From positions 1 through 35,089 of the forward strand of contig CALAVG010000193.1 in NCBI GenBank assembly GCA_937892275.1: DNA of 35,089 nucleotides. The letters are read 5' to 3'. A program made the translations under genes and the position numbers. Of the stretch, positions 24,252-31,627 are shown piece by piece. This DNA is from an uncultured Methanomicrobiales archaeon (GTDB lineage Archaea > Thermoplasmatota > Thermoplasmata > Methanomassiliicoccales > Methanomethylophilaceae). Every line of letters starts with the position of its first letter. Position 1 is the first letter of the stretch. The notes beneath the pieces were generated by a model. The model saw nothing but the letters and a program-made list of their open reading frames with translations. It ran no database searches and was not told the DNA's origin.

Positions 24252-25553
24252 ATGGCTTTCTGGAATGAAAAGATCGAAACTATGCCCCGCAAAGAACTCG
24301 AGCAGATGCAGCTTCGCCTTCTGAAAGAGAAGGTCGCTGAGATGTATGAGAAATCCGAGTTCTTCCACAAGAGGATGGATGAGGCTGGAGTCAAACCGGA
24401 GGATATCAACAGTTTCGAGGATTTCAGAAGGGTCCCCTTCATGAAGAAGACGGATCTCCGCGACAACTATCCTGACAAGCTCTTCGTCGTCCCGTATGAC
24501 GATCTCGTCCGGGTACATGTCTCATCGGGTACTACTGGAAAGCCCACGGTCGTAGGATACACCCAGAAGGATCTTGACAACTGGTCCGAGGCCCTCGCCA
24601 GGGGAATGACCTCATTCGGAATGACCAGGAAGGACATGGTCCAGAACATGCACGGATACGGACTCTTCACCGGAGGTCTCGGTGTGCACTACGGTGCCGA
24701 GAAGATCGGGGCCACAGTGCTTCCTATCAGCACAGGTAACACCAACAGGCAGATCCAGCTCATGCAGGACCTGCCGGTCACGGCATTGGCCGGAACACCG
24801 TCATATTACTTCCACATAGCCGACGTCTGCGACCAGATGGGCGTCGACATCAGGACGGCTACCAAGGTCAGGAAGGGTATCGCCGGAGGCGAACCCTGGT
24901 CCGAGAGCATGAGGATGAAGCTTGAGGAGCGTACCGGTATCAAGACATACAATTGCTACGGGGCAAGCGAATTCTACGGACCCATGTTCCTTGAATGCGA
25001 GGAGCAGAATGGACTCCACCTTTGGGCCGACCTCGCCTACGTCGAGATCCTTGACGAGAACGATCAGCCCTGCAAAGAGGGAGAGAGGGGAGCAATCGTA
25101 ATCACCATGCTCCAGAAAGAGGCGTTCCCGCTGATCAGGTACAGGATTGGAGACATCTCTGCCATAGATTGGACCCCCTGTAAATGCGGAAGGACCCACC
25201 CCAGGCTCATGAGGATATCCGGAAGGACCGATGACATGCTCGTCGTACGCGGTGTCAACGTGTTCCCCAGCCAGATCGAGAGCGTCATCGGTGAGATCAG
25301 TTGGCTCTCTCCGTTCTACCACCTCACTCTGACCAACGAGAACTACATGGACAATCTGCTGGTCGAGGTGGAACTGACCGAGGAGGCCCTCACAGAGGAT
25401 ATGGTGAAGCTCAACAAGATGTCCAATGAGCTCTCCAGGCGTCTGAAGGATGTCCTCAACATCAAGGCCGATGTCAAGTTATGCCTCCCCGGAACACTTC
25501 CGAGATTCGAGGGAAAGGCCGTCCACGTCACGGATAAGCGCTGTTATGACTGA
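24252..25553 (+). CDS. Phenylacetate-CoA ligase-like protein (PaaK type, 2 of 2)
   Basis: The 433-residue paralogue of the 21342-22640 ligase has the same FWNEKIE start, P-loop SSGTTGKP, NCYGASEFYGP, CKCGRTHPRLMRISGRTDDMLVVRGVNVFPSQIE and C-terminal GKAVHV. A TTG at 24240 is in frame, but ATG 24252 matches the paralogue and has GGTG 6 nt upstream. It has its own elaborate upstream region instead of sharing the first copy's operon, so it is probably regulated separately and used for a different aryl acid. Its 3' end overlaps the convergent winged-helix gene by 26 bp, leaving no room for an intergenic terminator. Confidence 0.87.
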   Translation: MAFWNEKIETMPRKELEQMQLRLLKEKVAEMYEKSEFFHKRMDEAGVKPEDINSFEDFRRVPFMKKTDLRDNYPDKLFVVPYDDLVRVHVSSGTTGKPTVVGYTQKDLDNWSEALARGMTSFGMTRKDMVQNMHGYGLFTGGLGVHYGAEKIGATVLPISTGNTNRQIQLMQDLPVTALAGTPSYYFHIADVCDQMGVDIRTATKVRKGIAGGEPWSESMRMKLEERTGIKTYNCYGASEFYGPMFLECEEQNGLHLWADLAYVEILDENDQPCKEGERGAIVITMLQKEAFPLIRYRIGDISAIDWTPCKCGRTHPRLMRISGRTDDMLVVRGVNVFPSQIESVIGEISWLSPFYHLTLTNENYMDNLLVEVELTEEALTEDMVKLNKMSNELSRRLKDVLNIKADVKLCLPGTLPRFEGKAVHVTDKRCYD

Positions 25554-25917
25554 GGGGGAGTTTCTCCTCCCTCGGCATCTCGATGTAACCGAAGTCCTCG
25601 AGCGTCTTCTTCATTCCGCGCCATTTGCTCTCGCTGGGATCGCCGCCGGCCATCCTTTCCATGGCGCAGAGCATGTAACCGAAGTGCATACCCATCTCCG
25701 TGAGGGTCAGCTGAGGCCTTCTCGGCGTTCTGCCGGGTAAGGTCTTGATTATCTTCTCGTCTATCAGCATATCGATCTTTATTGACATACGCACGTTGGT
25801 CGAAACGTTGTCGTAGATCTCCGTCCGAGTCTTGGGACCCGAAAGGTACAGGTAGATGATTATCGCTGGTACGTTCTTCTCAGCGAAGATCTCGTTGATT
25901 CTAAGATTATCGAACAT
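25528..25917 (-). CDS. Small winged-helix transcriptional regulator
   Basis: The 129-residue protein has a predicted winged helix at about 10-80: AIIIYLYLSGPKTRTEIYDNVS, then SIKIDMLIDEKIIKTLPGR and the wing PRRPQLTLTEMGMHFG. This resembles archaeal wHTH proteins whose C-terminal part is short and charged. No ligand-binding domain is visible. It is convergent with PaaK-like ligase 2, overlapping by 26 bp, and lies 76 bp upstream of nothing on its own strand except pelota behind it. It could regulate the adjacent ligase gene, whose upstream region carries several dyads, but that is only proximity. Confidence 0.72.
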   Translation of the reverse strand: MFDNLRINEIFAEKNVPAIIIYLYLSGPKTRTEIYDNVSTNVRMSIKIDMLIDEKIIKTLPGRTPRRPQLTLTEMGMHFGYMLCAMERMAGGDPSESKWRGMKKTLEDFGYIEMPREEKLPLSHNSAYP

Positions 25918-25993
25918 TAAGATCCAGAAGATTAGACTAAGATAAATGCCATGGACGATTTACAACGAAAAGTCGACTAACGCCGTTAACATC

Positions 25994-27031
25994 TCATACC
26001 TTGTAACGTAGGACCGCACCCATCCCACCGAGGGCCGCCAACTCCTTGCCGCCGTCATGCTGCGAGGATACGATGATGACCGTACCTTTCTGGGATTCAA
26101 CCGCACGGACGATATTGTCCAGGTCCTGTTCGCGCACCTTGCTGTCAAGGATTAGGAGCTTGTCCACTGCACCGGACATCGCCGCGTTCATGACCTCGTT
26201 CGGACCATAGGTACCGAGACCGTCCTTGGCGATCTCAGTCATGAGCTTCTCTACAGCTTCAAGTTCCACGCCGACTGACGACTCCCTGAGTACATCGGAT
26301 CCCATTCCAGCTTTCATGAGTTCGTTTATGCCTACCATCCCGGACTGTCCCGTGTGGTAGACATAGATCTTCTTGTATGTCTCAGGGTCGATCCTCTTCA
26401 GGTCCTCGGCAAGGGTCTCCTTCTCGAATCCGGGCCCTAGTAGAATCAAGGGCATGTTGGGTTCCAGCAGCAGCTTCAGTTTGGAATGGATCTCACCGTG
26501 GTATCCGTCCACAGACGGTTTCTCTTCGTACTGCTTGCCGGATCTTCCAGATTTGACTGTGGATATCTCCTTGAGTCCGAACTGTCTCAGGACGGCAATG
26601 GTGGCCTCGTCCTGATCGAGGGATACGAACACTATGCGGGGCTTCTTGGATTCCGTTACCGCACGCTGCACGCGTTCGATCTGGGTGACCCTCCATCTGT
26701 TCTTCTGGATGGTCATGTTGTCCCCGTTCTCGAAGATGAGGGTGTGGTGCTGTCCTATGTCCTGGGGACCGGTCTCTATCGTACCGAGGAGCTTCAGTCT
26801 GAGGTCGTCCTCGGAGAATTCGATCTTCTCGATCCTGATGCCGAGGGTCATGCGCTTCTTCTCCATCTTCTCGGCCCTGATCTTGTCCGCAGATTTCTCC
26901 TCCCTTCTCGTGGTGGAGGCTGTCACGAGATCGCCGACTTCGATGATGTTGTAGAGATGCCAGAGGTCCTCGTCCGTTTCGACCTGAAGTTTAACGCTCT
27001 CGCTTGAAGGATCCTCACCCAGTATGCGCAT
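25994..27031 (-). CDS. pelA: Pelota, mRNA surveillance / ribosome rescue factor
   Basis: The 345-residue protein aligns end to end with archaeal pelota (Dom34), an eRF1 relative that with aEF1A and ABCE1 frees ribosomes stalled on an mRNA. Domain A (1-125, Sm-like fold, with VETDEDLWHLYNIIEVGDLV) is followed by the central domain with VFVSLDQDEATIAVL and the C-terminal domain containing LGTYGPNEVMNAAMSGAVDKLLI and SSQHDGGKELAALGG. It lacks the GGQ motif of eRF1, as expected. A TATA-like TTCTATAAGC (27051-27060, minus strand) is about 20-29 bp before ATG 27031, so the transcript is probably leaderless. It is divergent from carAB. In a cell with an ambiguous TAG codon a rescue factor is of special relevance, though pelota is nearly universal in archaea. 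Confidence 0.95.
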   Translation of the reverse strand: MRILGEDPSSESVKLQVETDEDLWHLYNIIEVGDLVTASTTRREEKSADKIRAEKMEKKRMTLGIRIEKIEFSEDDLRLKLLGTIETGPQDIGQHHTLIFENGDNMTIQKNRWRVTQIERVQRAVTESKKPRIVFVSLDQDEATIAVLRQFGLKEISTVKSGRSGKQYEEKPSVDGYHGEIHSKLKLLLEPNMPLILLGPGFEKETLAEDLKRIDPETYKKIYVYHTGQSGMVGINELMKAGMGSDVLRESSVGVELEAVEKLMTEIAKDGLGTYGPNEVMNAAMSGAVDKLLILDSKVREQDLDNIVRAVESQKGTVIIVSSQHDGGKELAALGGMGAVLRYKV

Positions 27032-27088
27032 GTGACGGGAGATTGCTTCTGCTTATAGAATTGTATCGGATTGACTTTGAAGGTGAAA

Positions 27089-27104
27089 TGTCTGAAATCA
27101 GACA
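27089..27104. promoter_or_regulatory. Perfect 16-bp dyad between pelA and carA
   Basis: TGTCTGA-AA-TCAGACA has 7-bp arms around AA. It lies upstream of both the pelA TATA-like box and the carA promoter in a 142-bp divergent region. It is a good candidate for a dimeric regulator site; no T-run follows, so it is not a terminator. Confidence 0.45.
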
Positions 27105-27115
27105 AACCAAAAAAT

Positions 27116-27161
27116 CGTATGTAAATCCGAAGCACGATAAATTATATACCGTATGTAAATC
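27116..27161 (+). promoter_or_regulatory. carAB promoter with 12-bp direct repeats flanking the TATA box
   Basis: CGTATGTAAATC occurs exactly twice, at 27116-27127 and 27150-27161, 34 bp apart start to start (about three helical turns). Between them is the TATA box AAATTATATAC (27139-27149), which lies 25-35 bp before ATG 27174, so transcription should start at or next to the ATG. Repeats on both sides of the TATA box look like an operator that would exclude TBP/TFB or RNA polymerase. Pyrimidine or arginine control would be the obvious signal, but none is shown by the sequence. Confidence 0.55.
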
Positions 27162-27173
27162 ACATAAATCTCG

Positions 27174-28250
27174 ATGACAGGAGGCTACCTGGTCCTGGAA
27201 GACGGGACCACATTCGAGGGACAGCTCTTCGGTGCAGAGGCCGAAAAAGCTGGAGAAGTAGTGTTTTTGACCGGAGGAGTCGACGGATATCAGGAGATTA
27301 TCACCGATCCGTCCAATAAGGGTAAGATCATCGTTTTCACTTATCCTCTGATCGGAAATTACGGTGTTGCAGACGAATTCAACGAGTCGGACAAGGTCCA
27401 AGTCAGCGGTATCGTTGTCAGGGAACTCTGTATCGAACCCTCCCATTACTACAATGGGGCCCTTCTCGGGGACTTCATGACGGAGAAGGGAGCAATCGGG
27501 ATATCCGGAGTGGATACCCGTGAGCTCACCCTCAAGATTCGCAAGGACGGGGTCATGAAGGGAAAGATCGTGAAGGAAGGTACCGATATCAAGGCCGTTG
27601 TGAAAGAGCTCAAAGGGGCCAAGATCGATGATTCTGTCAAGGAAGTGTCCCCCAAGGACATAATCAGGATCGACAGCGGAAAGGATCTGACGATCGCGGT
27701 CATAGACTGCGGTGCAGGATACGGATTCTTCGAGACGCTCGGTAAGAGCTTCAACGTGATAAGATGCCCTTACAACGTTAGGGCCGATGAGATACTGGAG
27801 TCCGGTGCAAAGGGAGTTATCGTATCAAGCGGACCCGGATGTCCCGCAGCGGATGAGCTCTTCATCACGATGGATACCATAAGGGCCCTTTCGGACAAGC
27901 TCCCTATAATGGGTGTTGCCCTCGGAAGTGAGCTCGTTGCCATGGCCCTGGGCGCAAAGGTGGAGAAGATGAAGATCGGACACCACGGAAGCAACCAGCC
28001 CGTGAAGATCAGCGGCCGTATCTGCATGACCTCACAGTCGCAGGGATACTGTCTCGTCCCCGAGAGCATGAAGGCCGCAGGACTCGAGGTCACACAGACG
28101 AACCTCAATGATAATGTCATCGAAGGTTTCAAGCACTCGAAACTTCCAATCTACGGATACGAATACCGCCCAGAGGGCGGTACAGGTCAGGGGGACACGG
28201 TGTTCCTCTATGACGATTTCCTCAATGTCATCAAGGGGGGATCCCAATGA
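27174..28250 (+). CDS. carA: Carbamoyl-phosphate synthase small subunit with degenerate glutaminase site
   Basis: The 358-residue protein aligns along the full length with CarA, normally the class I glutaminase that feeds ammonia to CarB. The N-terminal domain is well kept (ETLEDGTxFEG-like start, GNYGV at 61-65, GVDTREL at 112-118). In the glutaminase domain the nucleophile motif GxCxGxQ reads GVALGSEL: Cys is Ala249 and the following His-Gln is Ser-Glu. The second triad motif YHPEASPGP reads YRPEGGTGQGD, so the catalytic His is Arg332, while Glu334 stays. The GPGNP turn is GPGCP. It should therefore not hydrolyse glutamine; ammonia-dependent synthesis, as in ureotelic CPS I, is the natural inference. 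Its stop overlaps the carB start by 4 nt. Confidence 0.9.
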   Translation: MTGGYLVLEDGTTFEGQLFGAEAEKAGEVVFLTGGVDGYQEIITDPSNKGKIIVFTYPLIGNYGVADEFNESDKVQVSGIVVRELCIEPSHYYNGALLGDFMTEKGAIGISGVDTRELTLKIRKDGVMKGKIVKEGTDIKAVVKELKGAKIDDSVKEVSPKDIIRIDSGKDLTIAVIDCGAGYGFFETLGKSFNVIRCPYNVRADEILESGAKGVIVSSGPGCPAADELFITMDTIRALSDKLPIMGVALGSELVAMALGAKVEKMKIGHHGSNQPVKISGRICMTSQSQGYCLVPESMKAAGLEVTQTNLNDNVIEGFKHSKLPIYGYEYRPEGGTGQGDTVFLYDDFLNVIKGGSQ

Positions 28251-31200
28251 AGAAGGATTACAAGAAGGTCCTGGTTATCGGATCCGGACCCATAGTCATC
28301 GGACAGGCCGCAGAGTTCGACTTCTCCGGAACACAGGCATGCCGTTCCCTCAGGGAAGAGGGATACAAGACCGTCCTGGTCAACTCGAACCCCGCTACGA
28401 TCCAGACTGACACCGAGACCGCTGATGCGGTCTACATCGAGCCTCTGAACGCAGAAACGGTAGCCAAGATCATCGAGAAGGAAGGTATCGACGGAGTGGT
28501 CTCTGGAATGGGAGGCCAGACCGGTCTGAACATCTGTTCAGAACTCGCAGAGAACGGAACCCTTGAGAGACTCCACTGCGAGCTCATCGGAACACAGCCC
28601 GATGCGATCGCGAAATCAGAGGATAGGGAACTGTTCAAAGAGGCCATGATGAAGATCGGTGAGCCCATCCCCATGTCGGAGAGTGTCAACACGATCGACG
28701 AGGCCATCGCAGCAGCCAACAAGATCGGAAGGTATCCGGTCCTTGTAAGGCCCGCATTCACACTGGGAGGTACCGGAGGAGGAATCGCCTACGACGAGGC
28801 CGAACTCAGGGAGATCACCGCTCACGGACTCGCATACAGCCGTATCCACCAGGTGCTGATCGAGGAATCCGTCCTGGGATGGAAGGAGATCGAGTTCGAG
28901 GTCATGAGGGATTCCAACGACAGCTGCATCATCATCTGTAATATGGAGAACATCGATCCCATGGGGATCCACACGGGAGAGAGTATCGTGTGCGCACCCA
29001 TCCTCACACTTTCGGAGAAGGATGTGGACAAGCTCAGGAACTCCGCTATCAAGGTCATGAGGGAGCTCAACATCGAGGGAGGATGCAACGTTCAGTTCGC
29101 ATTCAACCCCAAGAACGGGGACTACAGGCTCATCGAGGTTAACCCCCGTGTGTCCCGTTCATCGGCCCTGGCATCCAAGGCCACAGGATACCCCATCGCA
29201 AGGGTATCGATGAAGATCGGTCTCGGATACACACTGGACGAGATCCCCAACAAGGTCACTGGTACCACTATGTCGGCATTCGAGCCTTCTGTGGACTATG
29301 TCGTGCTGAAGATCGCGAGATGGCCCTTCGACAAGTTCCGTACGGTGGACAGACACCTCGGAACCCAGATGAAGTCCACCGGAGAGACGATGGCCATCGG
29401 AAGGACCTTCGAGGAGTGTCTTCTGAAGGGACTCAGGTCCCTCGAGATCGGAGTAAACGGTCTCGACAGGTTCGACGTCCTGGACAAGGACATCGAGGAT
29501 CTGCTCAGGAACGCCACCGACCAGCGTATCTTCGTCATGGGAGAGGCGCTGAGAAGAGGATGGACCCCCGAGAAGGTAGCAGAGCTCACCAACTGGGATG
29601 TCTTCTTCATAAGAAAGCTCCAGAACATCATCAAAATGGAGTACAGGATCAAGGCAGGACTCACCCCTGAGATTCTCAATGAGGCCAAGCTCATGGGATT
29701 CTCCGATGAGACCATCGGAGAGCTCTCGGGAAGGGCATCCCTGGACATCCGCGAGCAGAGGAAGAACATGGGATTGATCCCTGTCTTCAAGATGGTCGAC
29801 ACATGTGCCGGAGAGTTCGAGGCCAAGACCCCTTACTTCTACTCCACATACGGATGCAGGGAGTCCGAGGCCCACAAGGTCGAGGACAGGAAGAAGGTCG
29901 TTATCGTCGGAGGAGGACCTATCAGGATCGGACAGGGAATCGAGTTCGACTACTGCTGTGTCCACGGAGTCATGGCCCTTCAGGAGGAAGGAGTCGACGC
30001 GGTCATAGTCAACAACAACCCCGAGACAGTATCCACGGACTTCGATATGTCCGACAGACTGTACTTCGAGCCTCTGACCCTCGGAGATGTCCTCAACGTC
30101 ATCGAGGCCGAGGATGCTGACGGAGTAATCTGCCAGTACGGAGGACAGACCTCTGTTAACCTTGCAGTGGACCTAGAGAAGGCGCTCCAGGGAACAAAGA
30201 CCAAGGTCCTGGGAACCACGCCCGACGACATGGATGTCGCCGAGGACAGGCGCAGGTTCTCCAAGCTCATGGACGAGCTAAAGATTAAGCAGCCCGCATC
30301 CGGAACCGGATACTCCTTTGAGGAGGCCAAGCAGATCGCCGAGGACATCGGATACCCTGTGATCGTCAGACCCTCATACGTCCTTGGAGGAAGAGCGATG
30401 GAGATCGTTTACTCCACGGATGACCTGAAGACATACGTAGAAAGCGCGGTGAAGGTATCAAGGAACCACCCCATCCTCATCGACAAGTACCTCACAGATG
30501 CAATCGAGATCGATGTTGATTGTGTCTCTGACGGAGAGGATGTCTATGTCGGAGGAATCCTGGAGCATGTGGAATACGCAGGATGCCACTCAGGAGATGC
30601 AACAATGGTCATGCCTCCCAAGATGATCGGACAGGACACCATCGACGAGATCCTCGAGATCACCAAGAAGGTAGCCCTTGCGCTGCACATCAAAGGTCTC
30701 ATGAACCTTCAGCTGGCGGTCAAAGGCAAGGACATCTACATGATCGAGGCCAACCCCAGAGCATCCAGGACCGTGCCCTTCATCTCGAAGGCCACCGGAA
30801 TCCAGATGGCCAAGATCGCCACCAAGATCATGCTCGGGAAGAAGCTTAAGGACTTCGGACTCAGCGGATACAAGCAGCTGGACCACTATGCGGTCAAGGA
30901 AGTTGTCTTCCCGTTCCTGAAGCTCCCCGGAGTGGACTCCATCCTCACACCCGAGATGAAATCCACCGGAGAGGTCATGGGAATAGACGAGGACTTCTAT
31001 GCGGCATGCTACAAGGCACAGGTTGCAGCAGGATGCAATTACCCTGTAGAGGCAGGCGGAGTTTACATAACGGTTAACGACAACGACAAGGAAGCAATCC
31101 TTCCCTCTGCGAAGGCCCTTGCGGACATGGGATTCACCATCTATGCCACCAAGGGAACGGCCAAGTTCCTCATCGACAAGGGAATAGCGGTCGCGACCCT

Positions 31201-31462
31201 GTACAAGGTCAGCGAGGGGATGATTCCCAACGCGATGAGCGCCATGAGGGAGGGTAAGATCCAGATGATCATCAACACCCCTACCCAGAAGTCCGGTGCC
31301 ATCAGGGACGGAGCCTCCATGAGGAGACTCGCAGTCGAGCTCCAGATCCCCATCATCACCACCATCCAGGGTGCTGAGATGACTGTCGGTGCCATCAAGG
31401 TCGCCAGACAGGGCAAGACCGGTGTGAGAAGCATTACCGAGTACCACAGACTTGTAAACTAA
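28247..31462 (+). CDS. carB: Carbamoyl-phosphate synthase large subunit
   Basis: The 1071-residue protein is complete. The first half (about 1-400) starts KKVLVIGSGPIVIGQAAEF and holds the carboxyphosphate-forming ATP-grasp domain. An oligomerisation region follows. The second half begins near residue 550 with KKVVIVGGGPIRIGQGIEF and holds the carbamate-phosphorylating ATP-grasp domain. The MGS-like allosteric domain starts near 945. It makes carbamoyl phosphate from bicarbonate, two ATP and ammonia for pyrimidines and arginine. ATG 28247 overlaps the carA stop (ATGA), so subunits are made in a fixed ratio even though CarA has lost its glutaminase residues. It ends in TAA before a hairpin. 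No catalytic defect is visible in the ATP-grasp motifs. Confidence 0.96.
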   Translation: MKKDYKKVLVIGSGPIVIGQAAEFDFSGTQACRSLREEGYKTVLVNSNPATIQTDTETADAVYIEPLNAETVAKIIEKEGIDGVVSGMGGQTGLNICSELAENGTLERLHCELIGTQPDAIAKSEDRELFKEAMMKIGEPIPMSESVNTIDEAIAAANKIGRYPVLVRPAFTLGGTGGGIAYDEAELREITAHGLAYSRIHQVLIEESVLGWKEIEFEVMRDSNDSCIIICNMENIDPMGIHTGESIVCAPILTLSEKDVDKLRNSAIKVMRELNIEGGCNVQFAFNPKNGDYRLIEVNPRVSRSSALASKATGYPIARVSMKIGLGYTLDEIPNKVTGTTMSAFEPSVDYVVLKIARWPFDKFRTVDRHLGTQMKSTGETMAIGRTFEECLLKGLRSLEIGVNGLDRFDVLDKDIEDLLRNATDQRIFVMGEALRRGWTPEKVAELTNWDVFFIRKLQNIIKMEYRIKAGLTPEILNEAKLMGFSDETIGELSGRASLDIREQRKNMGLIPVFKMVDTCAGEFEAKTPYFYSTYGCRESEAHKVEDRKKVVIVGGGPIRIGQGIEFDYCCVHGVMALQEEGVDAVIVNNNPETVSTDFDMSDRLYFEPLTLGDVLNVIEAEDADGVICQYGGQTSVNLAVDLEKALQGTKTKVLGTTPDDMDVAEDRRRFSKLMDELKIKQPASGTGYSFEEAKQIAEDIGYPVIVRPSYVLGGRAMEIVYSTDDLKTYVESAVKVSRNHPILIDKYLTDAIEIDVDCVSDGEDVYVGGILEHVEYAGCHSGDATMVMPPKMIGQDTIDEILEITKKVALALHIKGLMNLQLAVKGKDIYMIEANPRASRTVPFISKATGIQMAKIATKIMLGKKLKDFGLSGYKQLDHYAVKEVVFPFLKLPGVDSILTPEMKSTGEVMGIDEDFYAACYKAQVAAGCNYPVEAGGVYITVNDNDKEAILPSAKALADMGFTIYATKGTAKFLIDKGIAVATLYKVSEGMIPNAMSAMREGKIQMIINTPTQKSGAIRDGASMRRLAVELQIPIITTIQGAEMTVGAIKVARQGKTGVRSITEYHRLVN

Positions 31463-31475
31463 AACAACATAAGGG

Positions 31476-31499
31476 AGGCCGGTGTTCTTCTGCCGGCCT
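31476..31499 (+). terminator. Hairpin terminator after carB
   Basis: AGGCCGG / CCGGCCT form a 7-bp stem with a 10-nt loop about 14 bp after the carB stop. A T-rich stretch (GGTTTATCCTTTTTATCG) follows. Confidence 0.6.
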
Positions 31500-31540
31500 T
31501 CCGGTTTATCCTTTTTATCGATTTTATAAGGTCTAAAGCT

Positions 31541-31572
31541 GGCGATTATATCTTTACATGAGTGCAATCGCC
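31541..31572. repeat. Spaced inverted repeat in the carB-mscS gap
   Basis: GGCGATT (31541-31547) and AATCGCC (31566-31572) are perfect complements separated by 18 nt, in the 165-bp gap between convergent carB and the MscS-family gene. A TATA-like TTTTATAAGG at about 31522-31531 precedes it on the plus strand. It could be part of a small transcript or a chance structure. Confidence 0.3.
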
Positions 31573-31604
31573 GAGAGATTACACGTCAACTGAAAAACGG
31601 AAAC

Positions 31605-31620
31605 GGTCCCCGAAGGGACC
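31605..31620 (-). terminator. Hairpin terminator after the MscS-family gene
   Basis: GGTCCC and GGGACC form a 6-bp stem around CGAA (TTCG on the minus strand, an especially stable loop). On the minus strand it is followed by GTTTCCGTTTTTCA, so it ends transcription of the MscS-family gene just after its stop. Confidence 0.65.
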
Positions 31621-31627
31621 TTAGGTT

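Noticed and set aside
27174..28250. carA as a pseudogene
   Set aside because: The frame is intact, codon use is normal, the rest of the protein is well conserved and it remains coupled to carB; loss is confined to the glutaminase site.
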